Shown here: piece after piece, positions 26,835-35,744 of the stretch | Numbering within the stretch: the first letter of the stretch is position 1 | Layout of the letters: every line of letters starts with the position of its first letter | DNA from: SAR86 cluster bacterium | GTDB lineage: Bacteria; Pseudomonadota; Gammaproteobacteria; Pseudomonadales; Pseudohongiellaceae | Length of the DNA: 48,176 nucleotides | Assembly: GCA_002401885.1 (NCBI GenBank) | Contig: NVUL01000051.1 | Location: 1 to 48,176, forward strand | Direction: 5' to 3' | The notes under the pieces: model-generated | The model's database searches: none | The model's input: the letters and a program-made list of their open reading frames with translations, nothing else | What the model was told of the DNA's origin: nothing | Position numbers and translations under genes: made by a program

Positions 26835-27995
26835 ATGGAAACAGTAGGCCAGCAATCTGTATTGGTAGTTGTCAGTCATGACTTTGGCGAGCTGGCTTAT
26901 GCCTACGATTTTGTACAATCATTGCAAGAAAAATACGCTATCTGTATTGCACTTCCTGAACACATCTACCAAAGCAATCGTGGTGTGTTGAAATTTAAAT
27001 GTGTGCAATATAAATCTGATGATGACATTCTGTCGCTCTACCAAAAACTGGCGCCAGAATATGTTCTGCTATTCTCGGCATTTTTGCTGGTACCCAACAA
27101 AGTTTTTAGCGTGCGTTCTCTGGGAAAATTCGTTGCGTGCTTAAAACGCGATAGAAAGGTGCTCATGTCCTCTGATCCGTTCTTGGGTATGACAGGCTCT
27201 TTTTCCGTTGGTGATGTGAATTTGGAGTGGGTAAATCCTTCTACTAACCGGCTCAGGCAGTACCTGCTTAGCTGGCTGACCTGCCTGCAATTCAGGAGGA
27301 TTCATGCCATCCTCGACAAAATCCCACGATTGCTTCCTTTTGGAGTAAACGGTTTGGATATGGGGCCTGAACCGCCGGAGGGCTATTACTCTTATTTTAA
27401 TACGGACCTCAAGCCCACGTCGCCCGAAACGGTTAAAAATTCGTATTGGTTGTTCGTTATCTCTGAGCTAGATTATTCCCTGCAGAAAAAAAATATAGGC
27501 GAAGACAAGTATGTTGAACATCTACTAAATAAACTTGTGGAGACATCCGGTCTAGGAAAAACACCCGTTCTGATGGCGCCACTGGAATTGATAGAAAAGG
27601 TACAAAAAAGGCAGCTGCCGGTCGAGTGCCATAATCAGCGCAATGTGATTGAGCACAGAAACTTAATTTTGAAGGCCGAGAGGGTATTTTATTGGAATAT
27701 GATTTCCCACTCGATATATCATCGATTAACGCGGCACAAGCCGCTGCATTTTTTTGATCGCGGGCACGTTTATGAAATGTTTCCGCGACTGCATCGCAGG
27801 GCGATGCGTAGTTATTATCAGGGCGAAGAACCCGCGCTTGTTGATTGCGATGAGCCATTGAGCATTGATATGCTTACGCACGACAGTGAAAAATTTTATT
27901 CTACTCGTTTGAAGGGACTGGAGATATTGCGTGAATTGCCGAATTCTGACGTCCTCTTGCAGGAGCTCGCCGGTTCGTTGCGGACCCAAATTTAG
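26835..27995 (+). CDS. Unrecognised EPS-locus protein
   Basis: Start set at ATG 26835 (386 residues); the frame is open back to 26718 but that part overlaps the preceding gene. After it comes a Rossmann-like beginning (SVLVVVSHDFGELAYAYDFVQSL). No signal peptide or convincing transmembrane span is present. Middle region holds DRKVLMSSDPFLGMTG and LLPFGVNGLDMGPEPPEGYYSY, and the C-terminal half is rich in His/Arg (HRNLILKAERVFYWNMISHSIYHRLTRHK). Position as the last gene of the operon suggests a glycosyltransferase or polymer-modifying enzyme, but I recognise no family motif. Its stop overlaps the convergent SDR stop by 4 nt. Confidence 0.6.
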   Translation: METVGQQSVLVVVSHDFGELAYAYDFVQSLQEKYAICIALPEHIYQSNRGVLKFKCVQYKSDDDILSLYQKLAPEYVLLFSAFLLVPNKVFSVRSLGKFVACLKRDRKVLMSSDPFLGMTGSFSVGDVNLEWVNPSTNRLRQYLLSWLTCLQFRRIHAILDKIPRLLPFGVNGLDMGPEPPEGYYSYFNTDLKPTSPETVKNSYWLFVISELDYSLQKKNIGEDKYVEHLLNKLVETSGLGKTPVLMAPLELIEKVQKRQLPVECHNQRNVIEHRNLILKAERVFYWNMISHSIYHRLTRHKPLHFFDRGHVYEMFPRLHRRAMRSYYQGEEPALVDCDEPLSIDMLTHDSEKFYSTRLKGLEILRELPNSDVLLQELAGSLRTQI

Positions 27996-28816
27996 CCAGG
28001 CCATTCCCGCAGGCTCATTTGCCCTCCGTCTACCGGCAAAGATACGCCAGTAATCCAGCGAGCCTCATCGCTAGCTAAGTAAACAGCGGACCATGCGACA
28101 TCCCAAGCTGTCCCTTCCGTTTGTAACGGAACGGCAAGCCGACGTGACTCCCTAGCTTGTTCGCCAAATTTTTCCATCGTCGGGGTATTGACCATGCCCA
28201 CCACCAAACAGTTTGCCCGAACGCCGTCGGTTGCAAAGTCAGCAGCAGTGGAAAGAGTCAGGCCTATCAACCCAGCTTTAGAAGCTGTGTAAGCAGCGAA
28301 GCCTGTATCGCCACGCTTGAATCCAAGTACGGCTCCGAGGGTAGAGACGTTGATGATCGATCCTCCTCCCGATTCGATCATGCGAGGAATACAGTGCCGC
28401 GCTGTTAGCATAGCCCCCCGTAAGTTGATATTTATAGCTCGGTCCCATACATCCTGCTTTACATTCACCACTGTGCCTGGTGCGCCGATTCCTGCATTGT
28501 AAAACAGCACGTCCAGCCTACCGTAAAGCTGCATTACCGTATCAATCATTCGCTGCACGTCGTCCTCTTTAGTCACGTCGCCGGTAAAAACGGCGCACGT
28601 TCCTCCATCGTTGGTGATTTGTTCGCACAGTTGTTGGGCGGGAGCTTCCGAGCGATTAACTATGAGCAATTGCGCCCCTTCACGAGCAAACAGGACGGCT
28701 GTTGCTTCACCAATTCCTGTTCCTGGCATGGAAGAGGCTGCACCGGCAATGATTGCGACTTTGCCTACTAAGCGGCCATTTGAGTTGTTTTTTGCACCTG
28801 ACATAGTGTTAGCCAA
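27992..28816 (-). CDS. Classical SDR oxidoreductase
   Basis: A 274-residue NAD(P)-dependent short-chain dehydrogenase. The glycine motif is expanded (GAASSMPGTGIG, 25-36) compared with the usual TGxxxGIG. NAG is at 107-109, catalytic Ser158, Tyr176 and Lys180 (YTASK), and the C-terminus has the usual WITGVSLPVDGGQ. It would reduce or oxidise a small carbonyl compound, probably a precursor used by the two genes upstream (aminotransferase and acyltransferase). It ends the minus-strand group starting at 31101 and converges with the plus-strand operon. Confidence 0.87.
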   Translation of the reverse strand: MANTMSGAKNNSNGRLVGKVAIIAGAASSMPGTGIGEATAVLFAREGAQLLIVNRSEAPAQQLCEQITNDGGTCAVFTGDVTKEDDVQRMIDTVMQLYGRLDVLFYNAGIGAPGTVVNVKQDVWDRAININLRGAMLTARHCIPRMIESGGGSIINVSTLGAVLGFKRGDTGFAAYTASKAGLIGLTLSTAADFATDGVRANCLVVGMVNTPTMEKFGEQARESRRLAVPLQTEGTAWDVAWSAVYLASDEARWITGVSLPVDGGQMSLREWPG

Positions 28817-28886
28817 AGTTGGTAAATAAATGTTTTGCTGTACGTTTTGTGGTCAGTCGCCTAGGCGCTACACCAACTGACAGCTG

Positions 28887-30044
28887 TTAGTTAAACCCGC
28901 AGCGCTTACCAGCCTCGACTATGGCAGCGATGACCCTGTCGACTTCCAGTTCACTGAGTGCAGAGTGAATCGGCGGACAAAACTGCCGTTTGAGTGCAGA
29001 CTCAGCTTGGGGATACATCCCCTCACAACAACCCATTAGCTTGCGCAATACGGGCTGCAGGTGGCAGGGCGGGTCGTAAATGGCACCGTTCTCAATGTTG
29101 TAATCCTCAAAGATCATACGACGAAAACGATCCCTGTCCAATCCCTCACGCAGTAGTATCGGAAACTTGTAGTACGCGTGGCGAAAGTTCTTTGGGTATT
29201 GCGGTATGCTCAGCCAAGACAACTCTTTCAAGCCATTTCTGTAGCGGATAATGAGACGATTGCGATGCTCAATACTCTGTTCGAGCCGCTTGAGTTGAGA
29301 GCGGCCAAGCACGGCGTGAATTTCGCTCATGCACCAATCGTTGCCAAGATTCACTACGTCATCCAGACTGTTTCCGACACCATGGTGGCGTACCGAGCGG
29401 GCGTAGTCGGCCAGTTGTTTATTGCTTGTTGTTAACATGCCTCCGGTTCCGGTGGTCATCAGCTTTGTAGGATAAAAAGAAAAGCAGCCACTTTCGCTTA
29501 AGCTGCCGGCTTTGCGTCCATCGATTTCAGCGCCATGCGCATGGGAAGCGTCTTCTAGCAAAAAGATCCCCTTGTTCTCGCAAACTAGGCGAATACGATC
29601 GATGTCGGGGTGCACTAGGCCTGCGATATGAACCAGTATTATTCCTGCGGTGTTTGGGGTGATACGTGCCAGAACGTCGTCGGTATCTGCACAGAAAGTT
29701 TCTGGATTCATGTCTGCCAATACCGGGGTAGCACCTTCTTCCAGGACGGCACTTACGACCCCAATAAAATTGTTAGTTGGCAAGATGACTTCGCGCTGTT
29801 TTACTTCGTGGAAACGTAGGGTAATTTGGATTGCGGCCGTGCAAGTACTGACGGCAACGGCATGTTCCACTCCTAGGTAGGACTGGAATTCCTGTTCGAA
29901 GGCGAGAGTGTGTTCTCCCAGTATTAGTCGGCCCGAACGCAGGATGTTGCCGATAGCAAGCTGGATTTCGTCGATATCTTGCTGAGGGAACAAAGGGCTA
30001 GCGGCTGCTATTTTTTGCTGGGAATTGTTGATGTCTGTTGCCAT
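28887..30044 (-). CDS. DegT/DnrJ/EryC1 sugar aminotransferase
   Basis: A 385-residue PLP enzyme of the sugar aminotransferase family. CTAAIQITLRF (68-78) is the phosphate-side turn, LLEDASHAHGAEIDGRKAG (162-180) carries Asp165, and CFSFYPTKLMTTGTGGML places the internal aldimine lysine at K194. C-terminal YPQAESALKRQFCPPIHSAL is also typical. It makes an amino sugar from a keto-sugar nucleotide. With the acyltransferase gene 160 nt upstream it likely forms an N-acylated amino sugar. Confidence 0.9.
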   Translation of the reverse strand: MATDINNSQQKIAAASPLFPQQDIDEIQLAIGNILRSGRLILGEHTLAFEQEFQSYLGVEHAVAVSTCTAAIQITLRFHEVKQREVILPTNNFIGVVSAVLEEGATPVLADMNPETFCADTDDVLARITPNTAGIILVHIAGLVHPDIDRIRLVCENKGIFLLEDASHAHGAEIDGRKAGSLSESGCFSFYPTKLMTTGTGGMLTTSNKQLADYARSVRHHGVGNSLDDVVNLGNDWCMSEIHAVLGRSQLKRLEQSIEHRNRLIIRYRNGLKELSWLSIPQYPKNFRHAYYKFPILLREGLDRDRFRRMIFEDYNIENGAIYDPPCHLQPVLRKLMGCCEGMYPQAESALKRQFCPPIHSALSELEVDRVIAAIVEAGKRCGFN

Positions 30045-30204
30045 GCGGTTTGTGTTGCCTCAATATTTTCTGGGTGCGAGCTATTCGCTCACAGGTGGCT
30101 ATATTTATCCAACGGATAGCGATACTAGCAAGGTATGACAAATGGGTGATTTGGGTCAAATCGAAATCGTCACCCGGGCGTCGCACGGCAGAATGTGCAG
30201 TGAC

Positions 30205-31101
30205 TCAGAACGTATTTCGGTAGGCAGGGAAAAAACCTTTAGCCTCTCGGTTGAGCGCTGACAGCTCCTGGTACTTAGATGAGTTTAATATTCGTCCACA
30301 TAAATACGCTGTTCGGAAGCCGGTAGACCAACCACTCTTAAACTGAGCGAGGCCACTATTCTCATTTTCCTGCAGGCCCGCAACGCCGCCAATATCACAC
30401 CAACGCGCCTTATCGGCAAAGTAGTTTAGCGCAAACCAATACAACGCATAGGTGGCACCTAGTTTGTAGCCTTTTTCATTGAAGGCAAGAACGTGGCCGT
30501 AGGCGACGTCTTTGTGCAAGAACCACAGCTGGGCTCCCACGGTTTCATCTCCGTGGAGAGCTCGAAGCACTACCATTCCAGGTGTGCTCAGTTGCTTTTG
30601 AAAGGCTTGTTTGGAGAAAGCCCTGATGCCCTCGATGCTATGTTGATTGACCAGGTTTTGATGGAGTGCCACCCATTCGTCTAAGAATTCTGCGGGGTGG
30701 AGGCACACTTCAGCCCGAATATGCTCATCTGCCTTGCGGGCGCATTTGAGATGGTGCCTAGAGACGATATCCTTGAGCGGTCGATGCATATCGACTACAT
30801 AATGCTGTTTAAATGGGACCACGAGATCTTTAAAGCAGTCGCGAAGATAGGCTTCATCGTAGTCGCCATAGGGGTCTGGAACCATTGTTAGGCTAGTGAG
30901 CTCTTCGCCGATATCGTCCAGGTCTTGCTTTAGACCGGACCAGTCGCCGCACTTGAACACAGGATAGCAGCCCATCGCGTCACGATAGGGAAGATAGGGA
31001 GTGGGTCGCTCAAGAATCCATCCCTGAGAATTAGGCAGAAATCGAGGTGTTCCAAATTCTGTCAGTGAGTCCGCGTATTCGGAACAAGCATAACCTGTCA
31101 T
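30205..31101 (-). CDS. FemAB/BioF2-like GNAT acyltransferase
   Basis: A 298-residue cytoplasmic protein with the GNAT-like core seen in FemAB-type or Acetyltransf_6 proteins: MVVLRALHGDETVGAQLWFLHKDVAYGHVLAFNE, then KLGATYALYWFALNYFADK and WCDIGGVAGLQENENSGLAQFKSGWS. Conserved K-x-G-W near the C-terminus is typical. It would add an acyl or aminoacyl group to an amine. Being first in a three-gene group with a DegT aminotransferase, it most likely acylates an amino sugar; the acyl donor is unknown. Confidence 0.75.
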   Translation of the reverse strand: MTGYACSEYADSLTEFGTPRFLPNSQGWILERPTPYLPYRDAMGCYPVFKCGDWSGLKQDLDDIGEELTSLTMVPDPYGDYDEAYLRDCFKDLVVPFKQHYVVDMHRPLKDIVSRHHLKCARKADEHIRAEVCLHPAEFLDEWVALHQNLVNQHSIEGIRAFSKQAFQKQLSTPGMVVLRALHGDETVGAQLWFLHKDVAYGHVLAFNEKGYKLGATYALYWFALNYFADKARWCDIGGVAGLQENENSGLAQFKSGWSTGFRTAYLCGRILNSSKYQELSALNREAKGFFPAYRNTF

Positions 31102-31598
31102 CTAGAAATCATTTCCTCTACTAAACTCATTTTCCGGCACAGTCGCGATTCTAGAAACAGCCTGTAACTTATATCACTTAGAATCGTGACATCACGGCGT
31201 TTCATAAGTAGTCGCATAAAAACGAAAGCTACATCTGGTTGATGTCTAGCCATCCTTGAGCAAAAATATTACCTGGCATGCTTATCAAACATTCCCAAAA
31301 CACACCGGGCTCGGTTAGCCCAATCAATCCTTCGCACAATTGCCAGTCTAACTTAGGGCCTGTGGTCTCGGGCAGCGATGCCAAGTGAACCTGCATTATG
31401 TTCTCATACGATAGCCGGTGATAACACCAAAATATGGCCTCTCAATTGGACTATAAGTCATTGACGTCGTTACTCTATTCTGACAAAGCTATCAGCTATC
31501 TGATTGTTTCAAGCATCGTTTGATTCAATCTAGTATTTGACTAACCGAAATGGACAGCGTGGCAGTTGGATGATCAACTAATAATCAGGACGTCAGCA
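31102..31598. other. Intergenic region with a coding-like small ORF
   Basis: Apart from the 55-codon minus-strand frame at 31229-31396, there is no recognisable gene. The part next to the PEP-CTERM gene is AT-rich, with AGGA 8 nt before its ATG. I found no sigma54 -24/-12 pair, which drives PEP-CTERM genes in some relatives. Confidence 0.4.
31229..31396 (-). CDS. Candidate small protein or 3' gene remnant
   Basis: A 55-residue frame starting with ATG and ending in TAG has a protein-like sequence with no odd composition: MQVHLASLPETTGPKLDW, QLCEGLIGLTEPGVFWECL, ISMPGNIFAQGWLDINQM. The frame stays open 17 codons further upstream (…FWCYHRLSYENI) before a stop, which hints that the ATG is internal and that this is the 3' end of a decayed gene. 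It lies 127 nt upstream of the acyltransferase gene on the same strand. I do not recognise the family and see no strong ribosome binding site. Confidence 0.35.
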   Translation of the reverse strand: MQVHLASLPETTGPKLDWQLCEGLIGLTEPGVFWECLISMPGNIFAQGWLDINQM

Positions 31599-32226
31599 AT
31601 GAAAAATCTTTTATCTGCATCTGTCTTGGTATTAATTACCTGTTTCTCAGTCAGTGCTTTCGCCACTCCCTTAACCAATCCAAAGCCTACCGATCTGCTC
31701 GATGACTTAGATGGTTTGGTTATTTCACTCCTGCAGGCGGTATATTAGCTATCAAAGTGCTCGATATATTTGAAACATTCGCCCTCCCAGACAGCAGTTT
31801 TGGCTCCTTCTTTGAGGGGGCAGATGTTAGCGCCAGCACCAATCTCAATACTGCTTTCAGCTCTACCGATAGGTCTCTAGACGAAGCTGTGATCGATTTC
31901 ACCCCGGCGTGATGTTTGATATTGAAGAGTCTACTATTGAAAACTCATTTACTGGATCGGGTAATACCGGATTTTTCCTGACTCTAAATGCTCTTGGTGG
32001 AGATAGCCTTTTCTCAGATTCTAGTTTGAATTTCGGCGTAGATTGGTTCGGTGTATTTCCGTTTATTGCGGCTCCAGAAAACTTAGCTCTTGTTTTTCAG
32101 AATTCGAGTCCGACTCAACAGTTTTCCCTCCATGTGGTTAGCGGCCTAACATCTGTACCCGAACCGTCGAGCATTCTGCTAACCCTGCTTGGATTAACTG
32201 GTCTAGGCATTGCTCGCAAGCCATGA
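31599..32226 (+). pseudogene. PEP-CTERM surface protein, reading frame broken twice
   Basis: Three partial frames join into one protein of 209 residues if one base is restored near 31718-31722 (GG run) and one at 31902-31905 (CCCC run); the total length then becomes a multiple of three. N-terminus: signal peptide MKNLLSASVLVLITCFSVSAFA. C-terminus: SVPEPSSILLTLLGLTGLGIARKP, i.e. the PEP motif, hydrophobic segment and basic tail recognised by exosortase. The body is Ser/Gly/Phe-rich without known domain. An exported protein of this class is usual beside Wzx/Wzy EPS loci. Both breaks equal a missing base, so either recent decay or base-calling error. No exosortase gene is in the window. Confidence 0.8.
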
Positions 32227-32494
32227 GTACCACCTGATTTCCTGCATTTCCAGGAACATCGATTTTCGGGAGTACTCATACTATTCTTAGCGTGTTAGAC
32301 GAATTATTCGAAGCTCTCCAAGCCATTCCTATTGAAAGATGGACGGTGAAATCCGGTGGTGCTTATCCTTCGCTGTTGAATCGCATGAACCTATGTTTCC
32401 AATCGGACAAACGTTCTGTACACACTCGTAAAGATTTCCAATTCCAACATTGTTATTCCCGGCAGAAAACCTGCTGAAAATTCTGTTAGGGCTA
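32227..32494. other. Spacer after PEP-CTERM gene
   Basis: A GTG-started 61-codon plus frame (32292-32477) has a plausible N-terminal half (LDELFEALQAIPIERWTVKSG) but a poor C-terminal half. I treat it as unproven; it may be a fragment. The stretch leads into the 18-bp tandem repeat. Confidence 0.3.
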
Positions 32495-32566
32495 TGTAGC
32501 AGGTAGTATCCATGTATCAGGTAGTACCTATGTATCTAATAGTATCTATGTATCTAATAGTATCTA
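32495..32566. repeat. Four tandem 18-bp repeats
   Basis: Units lie at 32495-32512, 32513-32530, 32531-32548 and 32549-32566. Units 3 and 4 are identical, unit 2 differs at a few positions and unit 1 is most divergent, so copies are younger toward the right. The right-most unit contains the stop codon and last codons of the vanZ-like gene on the minus strand. There are no spacers, so this is not a CRISPR array. Confidence 0.9.
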
Positions 32567-32937
32567 TGCTTGGAGTTTATTGGCTTTTTAAACAGTCTGA
32601 AGGTGAAACCGCCGATAAGTGCACCGGAAACGTTAGCTAGTGCATCAAGCCACTCGAAATACCTGTTAGGAAAAAAGCCGTATTGAACAAATTCCAACAG
32701 GACGCCATATGCAGAACACGCAATGATTAAGAACAGCCAGTTAGTGGTTCGTAGCATCTCATTTTTATAAAAGGCGAGAAGCAATGTTATGGTCAATGCG
32801 AAGTATGCGAAGGTATGAGACAGCTTGTCCGTGTAGCTCACTCCTTCTATTTGAAAAGATACCGACAATACAGTCGAAAGCAGGAAAATGGTCGTGGAAA
32901 TGAGAAGGGGCGGGATGAACCAGAAGGTAGGTTTCAT
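32554..32937 (-). CDS. VanZ-like small membrane protein
   Basis: A 127-residue protein with four hydrophobic segments and the VanZ-family pattern YTDKLSHTFAYFALT (about 35-49) and GVLLEFVQYGFFPNRYFEWLDALANVSGALIGG (about 78-110). VanZ relatives occur widely in envelope and EPS loci; the biochemical role is uncertain. It begins 16 nt after the Nudix gene, forming a two-gene operon. Its last residues (…SKHRYY) are encoded by the tandem repeat, so the original C-terminus was probably altered by repeat growth. Confidence 0.83.
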   Translation of the reverse strand: MKPTFWFIPPLLISTTIFLLSTVLSVSFQIEGVSYTDKLSHTFAYFALTITLLLAFYKNEMLRTTNWLFLIIACSAYGVLLEFVQYGFFPNRYFEWLDALANVSGALIGGFTFRLFKKPINSKHRYY

Positions 32938-32953
32938 GACTAAAATTCGATCT

Positions 32954-33430
32954 TCATATTGTCTTCCATGCTAGAAAAATAAACGGAAGCAAACTCGCAT
33001 TACAGGTATCTTCATTCAATAGATCCCGAGACACCCATACAAGCGCTTCAACTTCATCAGTGGAGATGATTTCACTTTTCTTACTAACTGCCCTCACCCA
33101 AAAAAAATGCATTGTAGAATTATGAAAAGTATTCTCTAAGTCATTATAAAACCATTCTTGCTTCTTTCCGAGAAAAAGAGGGCCTTCAATATCAACAAAA
33201 TAACCAGTTTCTTCTAGAAATTCTCGAGCCATACCTTGAAGAGGAGTTTCACCATTTTCGATTTCCCCTCCGGGAAGATCCCATTTCTCTGACCAAGTTG
33301 GACGAACCAGGAGAACTTTGCCATCAGCAATATGAATCCCATAAGCCGATTCTCGAGGCAATATTTCAGCCTCATCGGGTTTTTTGACCATATTTCCGGT
33401 CATATTTTTAAATAGCGGTTTGCTGTCCAT
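32954..33430 (-). CDS. Nudix hydrolase
   Basis: A 158-residue protein with a complete Nudix box, GGEIENGETPLQGMAREFLEETGY (G-x5-E-x7-R-E-x2-E-E-x-G), preceded by WDLPGGE. It would hydrolyse a nucleoside diphosphate linked to another moiety; substrate not predictable. The N-terminal ~25 residues are extra relative to a minimal domain, so a later start is possible. Base composition is AT-rich, like the following vanZ-like gene. Confidence 0.87.
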   Translation of the reverse strand: MDSKPLFKNMTGNMVKKPDEAEILPRESAYGIHIADGKVLLVRPTWSEKWDLPGGEIENGETPLQGMAREFLEETGYFVDIEGPLFLGKKQEWFYNDLENTFHNSTMHFFWVRAVSKKSEIISTDEVEALVWVSRDLLNEDTCNASLLPFIFLAWKTI

Positions 33431-34003
33431 ATTACGATTATATATTTTCTAGATTGCATGACACTAGGAGATTAAGCATTAAGCTTACATTGTTGTTGAG
33501 ATTTTGTGCCGACAAACTAGCGTAGACATCGGACCTGCTCGCACAACCAAGGTTAAGCTGTTATGTCAATTTACCATGAGATCTAAACCTGGCCCGAGAC
33601 TCAGCTAAATATGAATTCTAATCTAGAGAACTGCTAGAATTTGCTATCTACTGATCACGGAAGAATTCGGCTGCTATTCCTCCACTTCAGTGAATCAGGC
33701 TATCAATTGAGAAGGGTTTGATATTGGTAATATTGCTCGATTTATCGAATATACTCCTTGATAATACACGGGGTTTAATTGTCAGCATATTCGTATTTTG
33801 CAAGCCATTTTAAGGTTGAGCTCATCATTTACTCTCATACGAAATCTACTTTGCGAACATTTTTCCCAATAGAATTAGTAGATATTTTTGTAGTCTCAAT
33901 TCAGCCTGTCGCGTAAAGACACGAGATGGAGTAATTCAATTTTTAGTTTTCACAGCGGAGCCTGATATATGTTAGGTGCTTTTGCAATAATTCTGGAATT
34001 CCT
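33431..34003. other. AT-rich intergenic region upstream of ugd
   Basis: No coding frame is supported. A 7-bp inverted repeat (33614-33620 with 33635-33641) is the only structure seen. The ugd promoter should lie at the right end, but no clear hexamer pair is visible. The region may be decayed DNA between acquired segments. Confidence 0.4.
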
Positions 34004-35347
34004 ATGAAAGTTACAATATTTGGAACGGGTTATGTGGGGTTAGTAACTGGAGCCTGCTTTGCAGAGGTTGGTCACGGAGTGCTCTGTATGGACATTGATG
34101 AGCCTAAAATCAACTTGCTTAAAAATGGACAAATACCAATTTACGAGCCTGGTCTTGATACTCTAGTGAGTGAGAATTTAGGTCGTGGGAATCTGGAATT
34201 CACCTCAGATGCCCAACAAGCCGTCAAATTCAGTGATGTCATAATCATAGCTGTTGGAACCCCAGAAGATGAAGATGGTGCTGCTGATTTGATGCATGTT
34301 TTAGAAGTAGCCAAAAACATCGGCAAAGAAATGTTATCAAATAAGGCTGTGGTAATTAAATCTACAGTACCAGTTGGATCTGCTGACAAAGTGCGCGCGG
34401 TGATCCAATCCGCATTAGACGATAGAGATTCGCAGCTGGAAATTGACATGGTGTCCAATCCCGAATTCCTGAAGGAGGGCGCAGCGATTGGCGATTTTAT
34501 GAAGCCGGATAGGATTATCGTGGGCACTGGGTCCGCCAATGCGCGGACTTTGTTGCAAGAGTTGTATGCTCCCTACAATCGTAACTCTGATCGCTTGGTA
34601 TTTATGGATGTCAAATCAGCAGAACTTACCAAATACGCGGCTAACGCGATGTTAGCGACTAAAATTAGTTTTATGAATGAAATAGCCAACCTCGCTGAAA
34701 TGCTTGGGGCTGATATTGAAAATGTTCGGCAAGGCATTGGGTCGGACCCTAGAATAGGATTCAACTTTATCTATGCTGGTTGCGGGTATGGTGGCTCTTG
34801 CTTTCCTAAAGATGTGCGTGCTTTAAGCCAAACAGCTAAGTCTTACGGCTATGAAATGTCCATTCTTAATGCTGTGGAAAAAGTTAACAATACACAAAAG
34901 ACGAAACTTGTAGAGCAGATTACTGACTATTACGATGGTGATATTGAGGGTAAAACGTTTGCAGTATGGGGATTGTCTTTCAAGCCCAAGACTAGTGATA
35001 TACGTGAAGCAACAAGTCGTGTTGTTATAGAATCGCTGTGGGAGAAAGGTGCCTTAATTCAAGCATACGACCCTGCGGCAATGAACGAATTTGAAAGAGT
35101 ATACGGACAACGGAGGGATTTAAAGTTAGTAGGCACAAAAGATGTAGCGCTCGTTAATGCAGATGCCCTGATTATCTTCACGGAATGGCAGCATTTTCGA
35201 GCCCCCAATTTTGAAATCCTGAAACGGGAATTACGAGATGGGGTCATATTCGATGGCAGGAACCTGTACGATCCCGACCTAATGCGTGAGCAAGGTATTA
35301 CTTATTATGGGATTGGACGAGGCGAGGCTATTAAAAAGAAAGGGTAG
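34004..35347 (+). CDS. ugd: UDP-glucose 6-dehydrogenase
   Basis: A 447-residue protein converting UDP-glucose to UDP-glucuronate with two NAD+. The NAD-binding opening is [49 protein letters not shown] and the catalytic Cys266 in [13 protein letters not shown] are all present, along with Lys220 ([11 protein letters not shown]). C-terminal [17 protein letters not shown] completes the dimer-type enzyme. Length is normal. It stands apart from the main EPS genes but can feed the UXS-like SDR at 19009 or supply uronic acid to the polymer. Confidence 0.95.
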   Translation: MKVTIFGTGYVGLVTGACFAEVGHGVLCMDIDEPKINLLKNGQIPIYEPGLDTLVSENLGRGNLEFTSDAQQAVKFSDVIIIAVGTPEDEDGAADLMHVLEVAKNIGKEMLSNKAVVIKSTVPVGSADKVRAVIQSALDDRDSQLEIDMVSNPEFLKEGAAIGDFMKPDRIIVGTGSANARTLLQELYAPYNRNSDRLVFMDVKSAELTKYAANAMLATKISFMNEIANLAEMLGADIENVRQGIGSDPRIGFNFIYAGCGYGGSCFPKDVRALSQTAKSYGYEMSILNAVEKVNNTQKTKLVEQITDYYDGDIEGKTFAVWGLSFKPKTSDIREATSRVVIESLWEKGALIQAYDPAAMNEFERVYGQRRDLKLVGTKDVALVNADALIIFTEWQHFRAPNFEILKRELRDGVIFDGRNLYDPDLMREQGITYYGIGRGEAIKKKG

Positions 35348-35744
35348 GGCATTCTGCGTAACTGCTAAGATTAAACATAAGCCATGAGCAGGGTTTTGAG
35401 CCTAATTATAAGCAGTGGCGGTTCTTAGATTGCTACGCAAAATAAACTGCTTGCCTACCGCCTTTAACGAAAAATTTGGGTTGTGCGGCGGAAAACTCCA
35501 GCATGAACAACGGTTAAGGAATATGTGTCCGCACTATGTTCATATGGCGAAATCTCTGTTAAATTCAATAGTATAGGGCGTACTCGTCATGTGCCCGACA
35601 GGCTTCAAGAAGCGCTATGCATGAATATGGATGTCATCCAGCACATAGCGACACAAATGAAATCTAAACCAGATTTAAATACGCATTTACTGCTTACACG
35701 CCCCCACATCAAAATTAGAGCTTTATCTGACTGAAATAGGATAG
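35348..35744. other. Spacer with an imperfect inverted repeat
   Basis: A 16/17-nt imperfect inverted repeat (35355-35370 with 35423-35439) starts 8 nt after the ugd stop and could form a long hairpin at the end of its mRNA, without a T-run. An open frame at 35525-35734 (GTG) has no recognisable feature and is not credited. The next gene begins at 35745 with AGGA just upstream. Confidence 0.45.
35355..35439. repeat. Imperfect inverted repeat after ugd
   Basis: The outer six bases (TGCGTA/TACGCA) and inner five (TAAGA/TCTTA) pair, with mismatches and one bulge between. The 85-bp size could fit a small non-autonomous element, but no target duplication was seen. Confidence 0.4.

Noticed and set aside
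514-31101. Lipopolysaccharide O-antigen locus rather than EPS/capsule
   Set aside because: Presence of Wza-like and large Wzz-type proteins favours an exported EPS or capsule; an O-antigen role cannot be fully excluded.
31746-31912. Programmed ribosomal frameshifts in the PEP-CTERM gene
   Set aside because: No slippery heptamer or following structure at either break; base loss or sequencing error explains it better.
32292-32477. 61-codon frame between the PEP-CTERM gene and the repeat
   Set aside because: Only the first half looks protein-like; no homologous motif, so not called a gene.
32495-32566. CRISPR array
   Set aside because: The 18-bp units are directly adjacent without spacers and there are no cas genes.
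35525-35734. 69-codon GTG-started frame before the UnbV-domain gene
   Set aside because: No recognisable sequence and weak start context.
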